This document shows positions 38,991-47,252 of a stretch of DNA of 60,908 bases, one piece after another. Made by a program: the position numbers and the translations under genes. The stretch comes from Methylohalomonas sp964522485 (GTDB lineage Bacteria > Pseudomonadota > Gammaproteobacteria > Methylohalomonadales > Methylohalomonadaceae). The stretch spans positions 1 through 60,908 of the forward strand of contig CAZFUS010000004.1 of the NCBI GenBank assembly GCA_964522485.1. The letters are read 5' to 3'. Under the pieces are notes generated by a model. That model made no database searches and was not told where the DNA came from. It saw nothing but the letters and a program-made list of their open reading frames with translations. The stretch's first letter is position 1; each line of letters begins with the position of its first letter.

Positions 38991-40250
38991 TCAGGCGGGA
39001 ACGCGGCGAATGCGGGCGCCGAGCTGGGACAGCTTTTCCTCGATGGTTTCGTAGCCGCGGTCGATGTGATAAATGCGATCCACAGCCGTTTCGCCGTCTG
39101 CCACCAGGCCGGCCAGCACCAGACTGGCCGAGGCACGCAGATCAGTGGCCATCACCGGCGCACAGGTCAGTTTATCGATACCGCAGCTGATGGCGGTATT
39201 ACCTTCGAGCTTCAGATCCGCTCCCATGCGCTGCAGCTCGTGGATATGCATGAAACGATTCTCGAATACCGATTCGGTAATGGTACCGACACCGTCCGCA
39301 ACACAGTTCATCGCGGTGAACTGTGCCTGCATATCGGTTGGAAAACCGGGAAACGGCGAAGTATGCACGTCTATCGCGCGCGGCCGGTTGCCTTTCATGT
39401 CGAGGGTGATCGTGTTTTCATCCGTACTGATCCCGGCGCCGACTTCGCTGAGCTTGCTCAGCACGGCATCCAGCAGCGCCGGCCGTGTATTCTTGAGCTT
39501 CACACAGCCACCGGTCATGGCAGCCGCAACCAGATAGGTACCGGTCTCGATACGATCCGGCAGAATATTGTAGGTCGTGCCAGACAGGGACTCGACGCCC
39601 TCGATGACAATGCGGTCACTGCCGGCACCTTCAACGTGGGCACCCATGGCATTCAGGCAATTGGCCAGATCGACCACTTCGGGCTCGCGCGCGGCGTTTT
39701 CGATCACGGACTGGCCGCGGGCGAGAACCGCAGCCATCATCAGATTCTCGGTACCCGTGACGGTGACCATATCCATGGTCAGGTGCACCCCTTTCAGCCG
39801 CTTGGCCTTGGCGCGGATATAGCCGCCGTCGACGCGGATATCAGCGCCCATGGCCGACAGCCCCTGGATATGCAGATTTACCGGTCTCGAGCCGATCGCA
39901 CAACCGCCCGGCAGCGACACATCCGCCTTGCCGTAACGCGCCAGCAGCGGACCCAGCACCAGGATCGAGGCACGCATGGTCTTGACCAGTTCATACGGGG
40001 CATAGCAGTTGTCGATCCGACTGCTGTCGACCTCGATATTCATGCGCTCGTCGACCATGAGCTCGGCGCCCATCTGCCCGAGCAGTTCCATGGTCGTGGT
40101 GATATCGTGCAAATGTGGGACATTGCCGACGATCACCGGCTCATCACACAGAATGGTGGCAGCCAGTATAGGCAACGCCGCGTTCTTGGCGCCCGAGATC
40201 GATATCTCACCGCGCAGCGGTACGCCGCCCTGAATCAGTAATCGGTCCAT
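38991..40250 (-). CDS. murA: UDP-N-acetylglucosamine 1-carboxyvinyltransferase
   Basis: 419 aa, the first committed step of peptidoglycan synthesis. The catalytic Cys117 is in PGGCAIGSRPV, so fosfomycin could alkylate it, and Lys22 is in GAKNAALP. Upstream of hisG and downstream of ibaG, the order typical of Pseudomonas and E. coli (murA-ibaG-mla). Confidence 0.97.
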   Translation of the reverse strand: MDRLLIQGGVPLRGEISISGAKNAALPILAATILCDEPVIVGNVPHLHDITTTMELLGQMGAELMVDERMNIEVDSSRIDNCYAPYELVKTMRASILVLGPLLARYGKADVSLPGGCAIGSRPVNLHIQGLSAMGADIRVDGGYIRAKAKRLKGVHLTMDMVTVTGTENLMMAAVLARGQSVIENAAREPEVVDLANCLNAMGAHVEGAGSDRIVIEGVESLSGTTYNILPDRIETGTYLVAAAMTGGCVKLKNTRPALLDAVLSKLSEVGAGISTDENTITLDMKGNRPRAIDVHTSPFPGFPTDMQAQFTAMNCVADGVGTITESVFENRFMHIHELQRMGADLKLEGNTAISCGIDKLTCAPVMATDLRASASLVLAGLVADGETAVDRIYHIDRGYETIEEKLSQLGARIRRVPA

Positions 40251-40271
40251 TGGTTATAGCGCGGCAAGCCG

Positions 40272-40529
40272 TCAGGACGACTGTTGGGCGCGAATTTCCT
40301 CCCATTGCCCGGGCGTAAAGGTCTGGATCGATAGTGCGTGGATATCAGTACCCATTCTCTCCCCCAGTGCCCGGTAAACGATTTGATGCTGCTGCACGCG
40401 ACTCTTGCCGGCAAACTGCTCGCTGATGATCACGGCTTCGAAATGCGTACCGTCATCACCGCGCACGATCGCTTCGCTGCCGGCAATGCCCTGTTCGATC
40501 AATTCTTTAATGGTTTCTGGCTGCATCAT
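40272..40529 (-). CDS. ibaG: BolA-family protein IbaG
   Basis: 85 aa, ATG at 40529 chosen (a second ATG follows). BolA-like fold: DGTHFEAVIISEQFAGKSRVQQHQIVY with the variable [H/C] loop, and TPGQWEEIR at the end. IbaG works with monothiol glutaredoxin in iron-sulfur handling and is linked to acid stress. The longer frame up to 40553 does not align. Neighbour of mlaB and murA as in E. coli. Confidence 0.9.
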   Translation of the reverse strand: MMQPETIKELIEQGIAGSEAIVRGDDGTHFEAVIISEQFAGKSRVQQHQIVYRALGERMGTDIHALSIQTFTPGQWEEIRAQQSS

Positions 40530-40619
40530 TATGAATACACCATGCCGCCACAACGGCGGGCCCCTGGAAATTTGTTATGTCTGTTCGCATGAAGGGCGCC
40601 GGTCAAACCGGCTCGAGGC

Positions 40620-40913
40620 TCATGCCTCGGTAAACAAGTGACTGACACCACAGAGATCGGCGATGGATGCCATGTGTTGCGGTATGTTCCGGAATTTCAG
40701 CGACTGGCCCTGGCTACGGACAGTCCGGATCCATGCCAGCATCAGCGCCACCCCGGCACTGTCCACCCGTTCGACGCCACGCAGGTCGACACTCTCGGGC
40801 AGACGCTCTGCGAACACGCCCTTGGCCTGTTCGTACAGTGCCGGCACCGTGTCGAAACTGAGCTCGCCGCTGATTGCCCAATTACGGGTAGCGTTATCAA
40901 GCTTCGCCGCCAT
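40620..40913 (-). CDS. mlaB: STAS-domain protein MlaB
   Basis: 97 aa STAS domain. MlaB binds the MlaF ATPase and stabilises the inner-membrane MlaFEDB complex. The conserved VERVDSAGVALMLAW region carries the Ser/Asp of STAS folds. Its start shares one base with the mlaC stop. Confidence 0.9.
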   Translation of the reverse strand: MAAKLDNATRNWAISGELSFDTVPALYEQAKGVFAERLPESVDLRGVERVDSAGVALMLAWIRTVRSQGQSLKFRNIPQHMASIADLCGVSHLFTEA

Positions 40914-41542
40914 TATTCGACGCCCGGCACCTCTTCAGTCTTTGATTTGGCATTACGCTCTGTCAGCTTCTGAATCAGCGAGTCCATGCCACTACGTCTC
41001 ACTTCCGAGGCAAATGAGCCGCGATAAGTGGACACCAGGCTGACGCCATTGACCGATACATCGACAATCTTCCAGTCATCGTCAGCGGGATGCATGGTGT
41101 AATTAATCGGAATCGACTGATTACCGGACTGTTTGACCTCGGTTCTGACCGTGACGAGGTCAGAACCCGACTTTTCGTTCACCGGCATGTAGGCGATATC
41201 CTCATCCGAATATTCGAGCAGTGCCCTGGCGTAGGTCCGGACCAGCAATGTCTGAAATTCAGCCGTAAAGCGCTGGCGCTGTTCCTCCGAGGCGCCACGC
41301 CAGTTACGCCCCAGCACCCATCTCGACATGCTCTTGAAATCGAAATGCGGGATGATCAATTCGTGGACCAGCGAATAGATCCGGTCCGGATTCTTTTCAA
41401 GCTGATCCTTATCGGCGCGCAGCCGCTCCAGCACCCGGTCAGCAGTGTTCTTCACGACCTCCTGGGCCGGATGCGCAGCGGCCAGCACTGGCTGGCTCAG
41501 GAAGGACAGCAACAATACGCAAGCGATAGCACTCAATCTCAT
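40913..41542 (-). CDS. mlaC: Periplasmic phospholipid-binding protein MlaC
   Basis: 209 aa from the ATG at 41542, with AGAGGA upstream. A cleavable signal (about 1-21, ...SQPVLA-AAHP) precedes the MlaC (ABC toluene-tolerance Ttg2D) domain, which shuttles phospholipid between MlaA and MlaFEDB. VSVNGVSLVSTYRGSF-type core seen. The ORF extends upstream nine codons without support. Confidence 0.93.
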   Translation of the reverse strand: MRLSAIACVLLLSFLSQPVLAAAHPAQEVVKNTADRVLERLRADKDQLEKNPDRIYSLVHELIIPHFDFKSMSRWVLGRNWRGASEEQRQRFTAEFQTLLVRTYARALLEYSDEDIAYMPVNEKSGSDLVTVRTEVKQSGNQSIPINYTMHPADDDWKIVDVSVNGVSLVSTYRGSFASEVRRSGMDSLIQKLTERNAKSKTEEVPGVE

Positions 41543-41608
41543 AAAACCACATCCTCTTTCTGGGTTCATTCGGGTAAAAATCTGATTCGGGGTAATGATT
41601 TCAGGCCA

Positions 41609-42085
41609 TTATAATCCGCCTTTATCGCCCGCGGCCTGGTTATACATGAACTGACCGATAATCTGTTCCAGCACCACTGCATCCGACGTTATCTGGATTT
41701 GATCGCCTTTACTCAGGAATGTTTCGGAACCTCCCGGTTCGAGACTGACGTACTGCTCACCAAGCAGGCCGGCCGTGTAGATGCTGGCCGCGGTATCCTG
41801 CGGTATGTTTTTGTAATCGTTACTGATTTTCATGACGACGACGGCATTGTAGGTCTTCTCATCGATATAAATATCAGCCACGCGACCTATTACCACACCA
41901 GCCATTTTCACCGGTGCCCGCGTCTTCAGGCCGCCAATATTGAGAAACTGGGCCTCTATCTCATAGCCGGCCGTATCACCCAGCGTACTCAGATTGCTGA
42001 CCTTCATCGACAGCATCAATAGTGCCGCAAGTCCCAGCAGGACAAAAATACCCACGATGGTCTCGACTGTCTTGGATTGCAACAT
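41609..42085 (-). CDS. mlaD: MCE-domain protein MlaD
   Basis: 158 aa. One N-terminal membrane helix (about 8-28) and an MCE domain with VKMAGVVIGRVADI and GLLGEQYVSLEPGG, as in the hexameric MlaD ring. The ATG at 42085 is preferred over 42118, which would precede the helix by extra charged residues. Adjacent to mlaE. Confidence 0.95.
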   Translation of the reverse strand: MLQSKTVETIVGIFVLLGLAALLMLSMKVSNLSTLGDTAGYEIEAQFLNIGGLKTRAPVKMAGVVIGRVADIYIDEKTYNAVVVMKISNDYKNIPQDTAASIYTAGLLGEQYVSLEPGGSETFLSKGDQIQITSDAVVLEQIIGQFMYNQAAGDKGGL

Positions 42086-42163
42086 AACCGTTTCCTCAGG
42101 GCTGTGACCACCAGTCACAGCAAGTCAGCTGAAATTATACCCTTGCGCCTTCGCGCATGCGCC

Positions 42164-42940
42164 TCAGTTGAACATCAGCGCCGTCAGGATGAAATCCAGC
42201 GCCAGTATTGCCAGGCTGGAATTCACCACAGTGCGGGTCGTGGCACGGCTGATGCCTTCCGAGGTCGGCACCGTGTCATAACCCTCGAACACCGCGATCC
42301 AGGTAACGGCGATGCCAAAAACCAGGCTCTTGATAACGCCATTCAGAATATCCTCGCGGACGCTGACCGCCGACTGCATCTGCGACCAGAAGGCGCCCGC
42401 GTCGACACCGAGCAGACCGACACCGACAAAATAACCACCCGTCACGCCGACCGCGCTGAACATCGCCGCCAGCAACGGCATCGAAATCACACCGGCCATG
42501 AAGCGGGGTCCGATAACCCGCTTGAACGGATCAACCGCCATCATTTCCATTGCCGACAACTGTTCGGTGATCTTCATCAGGCCGATTTCGGCCGTCAGCG
42601 CCGAACCTGCCCGACCGGCGAACAGCAGGGCCGAGACAACCGGCCCCAGTTCCCGTACCAGTGACAGCGCGACCAGGATACCGAGCGACTCCTCGGCGCC
42701 GAAGTCAACGAGGGTATTGTAGCCCTGCAGTCCCAGTACCATGCCCACGAACAGACCCGAGACGACCACGATCACCAGGGACAGGAAGCCGACCGAGTAG
42801 ATCTGGGCGACGACAAGCCGGAAACGCCGGAGGACCACGAACAAACCCGCCAGCACATACAGGAGGAAAATATGCGCGCGTCCCAGGCGCTCGAAAAAGG
42901 CCAGACCGAAGCGGCCCAGATAGCGAATGAACTCAAGCAT
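42164..42940 (-). CDS. mlaE: ABC transporter permease MlaE
   Basis: 258 aa membrane permease of the Mla lipid transporter, with about five hydrophobic segments and the MlaE-family LVRELGPVVSALLFAGRAGS loop and the EIGLMKITEQLSA segment. Partner of MlaF (ATPase) and MlaD. Confidence 0.96.
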   Translation of the reverse strand: MLEFIRYLGRFGLAFFERLGRAHIFLLYVLAGLFVVLRRFRLVVAQIYSVGFLSLVIVVVSGLFVGMVLGLQGYNTLVDFGAEESLGILVALSLVRELGPVVSALLFAGRAGSALTAEIGLMKITEQLSAMEMMAVDPFKRVIGPRFMAGVISMPLLAAMFSAVGVTGGYFVGVGLLGVDAGAFWSQMQSAVSVREDILNGVIKSLVFGIAVTWIAVFEGYDTVPTSEGISRATTRTVVNSSLAILALDFILTALMFN

Positions 42941-42948
42941 GGCGTCGC

Positions 42949-43779
42949 TCAGTCACGCTCCGCCAACAGTTCCTGCTCGAAATCCGCCGCCGGATAGTGG
43001 AACGGCACGGGACCGTCCGGCTTGGCATCCATGAACTGCCGCACCCAGTCGGACTCGGAATCCCGGATCTCAGCCGGCGTACCCTGGCCGACGACTTTGC
43101 CACCGGACAGAACATAGATGTAGTCGGCGATCGAGGCGGTTTCGGCGACATCGTGGGACACCACGATGCTGGTAATGCCGAGCGCATCGTTGGTGCGCTT
43201 GATGAGCCGTAGCAGAACCCCCATGGAAATCGGGTCCTGGCCGGTAAACGGTTCGTCATACATGATCAGATCGGGGTCCAGGGCAATGGCACGCGCCAGA
43301 GCTACCCGCCGTGCCATGCCACCTGACAGTTCAGCCGGCATCAGTGCGCGCGCGCCACGCAACCCAACCGCTTCCAGCTTCATGATGACCAGATCGTAAA
43401 TCATGGACTCCGGCAGGCCGGTATGCTCGCGCAACGGGAAAGCGATATTATCGAATACCGTCATATCCGTCAGCAGGGCGCCGGTCTGAAACAGCATACC
43501 CATACGCTTGCGGAGCCTGAACAGCTCGCCGCGGCCCAGCCGGTTCACGATCTCACCGTCGAAATCAATGCTGCCGGCGGCGGGTTTCAGCTGCCCGCCG
43601 ATAAGGCGCAACAGTGTGGTTTTACCGCAGCCGCTGGGACCCATGATGCCGGTAATACCACCAAGCGGTATATCGATATCGACATCATCAAATATCAGTC
43701 GTGCAGCGCGACGATACGTCACACCGCGAACCCTCACCAGTGACGGGCGGGCAGTTACTGCATCATTTTGATCAGGCAT
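42949..43779 (-). CDS. mlaF: ABC transporter ATPase MlaF
   Basis: 276 aa from the ATG at 43779. Walker A GPSGCGKTT, signature LSGGMARRVALARA, Walker B LIMYDEPFTGQDP and H-loop VVSHDVAET are all present. It powers retrograde phospholipid transport that keeps the outer leaflet lipid-asymmetric. The longer frame to 43839 is not supported. Confidence 0.96.
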   Translation of the reverse strand: MPDQNDAVTARPSLVRVRGVTYRRAARLIFDDVDIDIPLGGITGIMGPSGCGKTTLLRLIGGQLKPAAGSIDFDGEIVNRLGRGELFRLRKRMGMLFQTGALLTDMTVFDNIAFPLREHTGLPESMIYDLVIMKLEAVGLRGARALMPAELSGGMARRVALARAIALDPDLIMYDEPFTGQDPISMGVLLRLIKRTNDALGITSIVVSHDVAETASIADYIYVLSGGKVVGQGTPAEIRDSESDWVRQFMDAKPDGPVPFHYPAADFEQELLAERD

Positions 43780-43946
43780 TGGCGGCAGGGATTTTGACCC
43801 AAAGGCAGGCATTTTCCGGTAGCACCCGTGCGGCGTCAACCTGACGCAGGACGCGGCTATTGATGCTGAACCCGATATTACACTGAATGGTCTGCTATGT
43901 TATAGGCTAAGCCATTCAGGACAGTACAATTATCCGGGAGTTCATT

Positions 43947-44372
43947 ATGCGAATGATTCCAGCCTGCGTGCTGTTGATGCTCGTGAGCTTGACCACTCTG
44001 GCACGCAGCCCTGCACCCGGCGATGCCGAAGTCTATATCATCGCCCCCGGCGACGGCGCAACGGTCAGCAGTCCGGTCACGGTACGCTTCGGCCTGCGTA
44101 ATATGGGTGTTGCTCCAGCCGGTGTCGAGCGGGAAGCCACCGGTCATCACCATTTACTGATCGATACTGAATCGCCAGCCCCGGAACAGTCGATGGATCA
44201 GCCAATACCCGCCAACGATCATTACCGTCATTTCGGTGGTGGACAGACCGAGACCACGCTGCAGCTGGAACCGGGTACGCACACGCTGCAGCTGTTGCTC
44301 GGAGATCACAACCACATCCCGCACGAACCTGCAGTGATCTCGGAACCCGTGACCATTACGGTGGAAGAATAG
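43947..44372 (+). CDS. DUF4399 domain protein, secreted
   Basis: 141 aa. A Sec signal (about 1-20) precedes a compact beta-rich domain with three His-rich patches: GHHHLLID (66-73), NDHYRHFGGG (90-99) and LGDHNHIPHEP (118-128). I match this to DUF4399 from memory; its function is unknown. A GGGAG sequence lies 6-7 nt before the ATG. Divergent from mlaF and convergent with purN. Confidence 0.8.
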   Translation: MRMIPACVLLMLVSLTTLARSPAPGDAEVYIIAPGDGATVSSPVTVRFGLRNMGVAPAGVEREATGHHHLLIDTESPAPEQSMDQPIPANDHYRHFGGGQTETTLQLEPGTHTLQLLLGDHNHIPHEPAVISEPVTITVEE

Positions 44373-44420
44373 CAGGCCAGTTAATAGCTCATAGCCAGTC
44401 GGCTCACCCATTAGCTACGA
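44373..44420. repeat. Degenerate heptamer-like repeats
   Basis: The minus strand reads as loosely repeated 7-mers of the GGCTCGT, AGCTAAT, GGCTATG, AGCTATT kind; a TAGCT/AGCTA inverted pair is also seen. The purN TAG stop is inside it. Could act as a bidirectional terminator hairpin, but no T-tract is seen. Confidence 0.4.
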
Positions 44421-45032
44421 GCCATCAGCCTCGGCCGGCAGCTGCAGACTGCCATCGAGCATCTGGCGCAGGGTTTCAATCAGAAAGGTGTGTTCAAATG
44501 TCTGTACCCGGCGCGCCAGGGATTCAGGTGTATCACCGGGCATCACAGCCACTGGCAGTTGCGCGACGGCAGGTCCCCGATCGTATTCCTTATCGACAAG
44601 ATGGATGGTGATGCCGGTTTCCTGTTCGCCGGCAGCCAGAACGGCTTCGTGCACATACATGCCGTACATTCCCTGACCGCCGAACTTCGGCAGCAGTGAA
44701 GGGTGAATATTGAAGATACGGTTTCGATAGGCCTGCAGCACACGTGGACCGATCTTCTTCATATAGCCCAGCGCCAAAACCCAGTCCACCAGATGCTTTT
44801 CCAGGGTTCTGAGTATGGCCTGGTCGAGTTCATCAGAATCATCAAAACTGCTTTCGTTGAGGCAGTAGCAGGGGACTCCGTGGGCCTGGGCCCGTGATAA
44901 GGCACCGGAGTTGCGGTTATTGCTTATGACCACGGCCAGCTCCGCGCTCAGCTGGCCCGAGCGACAGGCATCGAGCAACGCCTGCATATTCGTGCCGCGT
45001 GACGAGGCCAGAACTCCCAGCCGTTTCAGCAT
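44415..45032 (-). CDS. purN: Phosphoribosylglycinamide formyltransferase (PurN-like)
   Basis: 205 aa. The formyltransferase motif FNIHPSLLP (Asn and His catalytic) and Asp in LVDKEYDRGP are present, with N-terminal LASSRGTNMQALLDA binding GAR phosphate. It transfers formyl from 10-formyl-THF in purine synthesis. The GGQGMYGMYVHEAV stretch after the His motif differs from the HTHRQALE form of E. coli. Not next to purM, unusual for the Gammaproteobacteria I recall. Confidence 0.85.
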   Translation of the reverse strand: MLKRLGVLASSRGTNMQALLDACRSGQLSAELAVVISNNRNSGALSRAQAHGVPCYCLNESSFDDSDELDQAILRTLEKHLVDWVLALGYMKKIGPRVLQAYRNRIFNIHPSLLPKFGGQGMYGMYVHEAVLAAGEQETGITIHLVDKEYDRGPAVAQLPVAVMPGDTPESLARRVQTFEHTFLIETLRQMLDGSLQLPAEADGS

Positions 45033-45077
45033 CGCGTCTTGATCCCATTAACCAGCATATCAGCCCCGTGCACTCAT

Positions 45078-46199
45078 TCATTTGAATCCCAAACGTTCAA
45101 AAAATCCGGCCAGATCAGACTGACCGCTCTCAAGCTGTAACTCTATCGAGGAAAATTCCCGACGCAAGGCATATTCATGTCGTAAACGGTTGAAATAGCA
45201 GCCACGATCGGAAACGGCCAGTTTCGGTACCTGCCGCAATGCCACTGCATCTGTACGCACATCATACCCGGCCAGGATAGCCAACCGCGCCAGTTCATCG
45301 CGGTCTTCCCCGGCCAGCATCAGTCGATGTTTATACGTAACAGCCGGCGGAATGCGCGGATCACCGTCAAGACCGAAATACCCGGTGACGGCCTGCCGCA
45401 ATTGCCAGGTGGCACGCAATTTTGCTTCCAGACTGTAGCCGGCAATGTGTGGCGTCGCGATGGCGACACTGGCAAGCAGACCGCTGTCTATATACGGCTC
45501 ATTTTCCCAGACATCTATGACCGCCTGCAGGTGCCGTTCCAGCAGCAACTGGTTAAGCGCGGACTCATCAACAACGCCGCCGCGTGCCGTATTGATCACG
45601 GCCGCGCCGGGACGCAGGCGCTGCAGATGTTCAGCGCCCAGAAGATGACGGGTCGGATATTCGCCGGTCAGGATCAACGGAACATGCAGTGTGACGACAT
45701 CCGCCTGCAGTATTTCATCGAGTGTCCGGAAATCACGCGGGTCGCCGCTTGCTGCCAGGGGTGGATCGTTGAGCAGACAGCGGACGCCGAGCGTCTCCAG
45801 CATACCGCTCAGCAGGGTCCCCACCCGGCCGCAGCCGATGATACCCACCGTCAGATCGCTCAACCGTGAATCATTCTGATCCGCCAGCACACTCAGCGCA
45901 CTCAAAACATATTCGGCCACCGGCCGGGCGTTACTGCCTGACGCGTCGGCAAATGCTATGCCTTGAGCAGCAAGGTAATCGGTATCGACGTGATCCGTGC
46001 CGCTGGTGGCAGTGCCGACGAACCGGACCGGGGTGCCGGCCAGCAAATCGGCATCCACACGGGTCACCGACCGGGTCATAAGCACGTCACAGTTACGCAG
46101 CGCCGCCCGACGAATCGCCCCGGGTTCGAGCGTCTCCACTTCAGCCACATCGCTGAAGGCATTTGCAACCTGAGTGATATGCCGGTCGGCGACGATTTT
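45078..46199 (-). CDS. pdxB: Erythronate-4-phosphate dehydrogenase
   Basis: 373 aa from a TTG at 46199, whose protein (MKIVADRHI) aligns with E. coli PdxB MKILVDENM; a GTG at 46232 extends it by 11 codons. The D-2-hydroxyacid dehydrogenase NAD motif GIIGCGRVGTLLSGM and the catalytic Arg/His (NTARGG and PHIAGYS) are visible, then the C-terminal PdxB-specific domain. Step in the DXP-dependent PLP pathway. Confidence 0.92.
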   Translation of the reverse strand, partial: KIVADRHITQVANAFSDVAEVETLEPGAIRRAALRNCDVLMTRSVTRVDADLLAGTPVRFVGTATSGTDHVDTDYLAAQGIAFADASGSNARPVAEYVLSALSVLADQNDSRLSDLTVGIIGCGRVGTLLSGMLETLGVRCLLNDPPLAASGDPRDFRTLDEILQADVVTLHVPLILTGEYPTRHLLGAEHLQRLRPGAAVINTARGGVVDESALNQLLLERHLQAVIDVWENEPYIDSGLLASVAIATPHIAGYSLEAKLRATWQLRQAVTGYFGLDGDPRIPPAVTYKHRLMLAGEDRDELARLAILAGYDVRTDAVALRQVPKLAVSDRGCYFNRLRHEYALRREFSSIELQLESGQSDLAGFFERLGFK

Positions 46200-46303
46200 C
46201 AAAGGCTTCTGGCCATCCCGTTTGCAGTACACCTTAAATCTGCTGCCGAACGTAATGGTGACAGCACCCGGAAAGACTCATGCCCGAAACGGGCTGCTGC
46301 GGT

Positions 46304-47239
46304 TTACGGCCGGTTGTCCTGCTCAACACCCTCTTTGGGAACCGGCATTAGATCCTGCTTGTTGATACCCAGCGTCAGGGAAAGGGCACTGGCGACGTAG
46401 ATGGACGAATAGGTACCGACCAGTACACCCAGTATCAGTGCTACCGAAAAGCCTTGCAGCGTTTCTCCACCATAGACCAGCAGGGCGATCAACACCAGCA
46501 GCGTGGTCACACCGGTCATGATCGTTCGGCTCAAGGTCTGATTGAGCGAGGTATTGAACACCTCGATCGGCGATTGCTTGCGCAGTATGCGGAAATTCTC
46601 GCGCACCCGATCAAACACCACGATCGTATCGTTCAGAGAATAACCGATAACAGCAAGGATGGCGGCCAGCACAGACAGGTCAAAGCTGATTTGCGTGATT
46701 GAGAAAAAACCGATCGTAATGATCACATCATGAACCAGTGCGGCGACGGAACCAACCGCCAGGCGTGTTTCAAAACGCAGGCCGACATAAATCAGAATAC
46801 CGATCAGGGCATAAAGCATGGCCAGACCGCCGTCCTCCGTCAACTCCTCACCGATCTGTGGTCCGACGAACTCCACGCGGCGTAATTCGACCTGATGGCC
46901 GGCGTCTTTGAGGATCTGCAGCACCTGATTACTCAACGCCGCACTGCTTTCCTCCCCGCGCGGTGCAAGCCGGATCAGAATATCCCTGGTCGTGCCATAA
47001 GCCTGGATCTGGGCATCCGCGAAGTCGGTACCGCGTAAGGCGTCACGCACGCTTTGCGGGTCAATCGTTTGATCGTAGCCCACTTCAACCAGGGTCCCGC
47101 CGGTGAAATCAACACCGAAATTCAATCCACGGACAAACAGTGAGCCAATCGCTATCGCAATCAATACAACGGAAAGCAGCGCAGCCAGTTTACGCTGGCC
47201 AAGAAAATTGATATGCGTGGTTTTTTTGAAAAATTCCAT
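46304..47239 (-). CDS. secF: Protein translocase subunit SecF
   Basis: 311 aa from the ATG at 47239. Six hydrophobic segments; the D1 motif FGVDFTGGTLVEV and the RETLSRT-type GYSLNDTIVVFDRVREN stretch in the middle are typical. SecDF pulls preproteins using proton motive force. The longer frame upstream overlaps secD and is a shadow. Confidence 0.96.
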   Translation of the reverse strand: MEFFKKTTHINFLGQRKLAALLSVVLIAIAIGSLFVRGLNFGVDFTGGTLVEVGYDQTIDPQSVRDALRGTDFADAQIQAYGTTRDILIRLAPRGEESSAALSNQVLQILKDAGHQVELRRVEFVGPQIGEELTEDGGLAMLYALIGILIYVGLRFETRLAVGSVAALVHDVIITIGFFSITQISFDLSVLAAILAVIGYSLNDTIVVFDRVRENFRILRKQSPIEVFNTSLNQTLSRTIMTGVTTLLVLIALLVYGGETLQGFSVALILGVLVGTYSSIYVASALSLTLGINKQDLMPVPKEGVEQDNRP

Positions 47240-47252
47240 GGCCTTTAAGAAT

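Noticed and set aside
38880..40241. 453-codon plus-strand ORF opposite murA
   Set aside because: Antisense to MurA with intact Cys117; no domain recognised.
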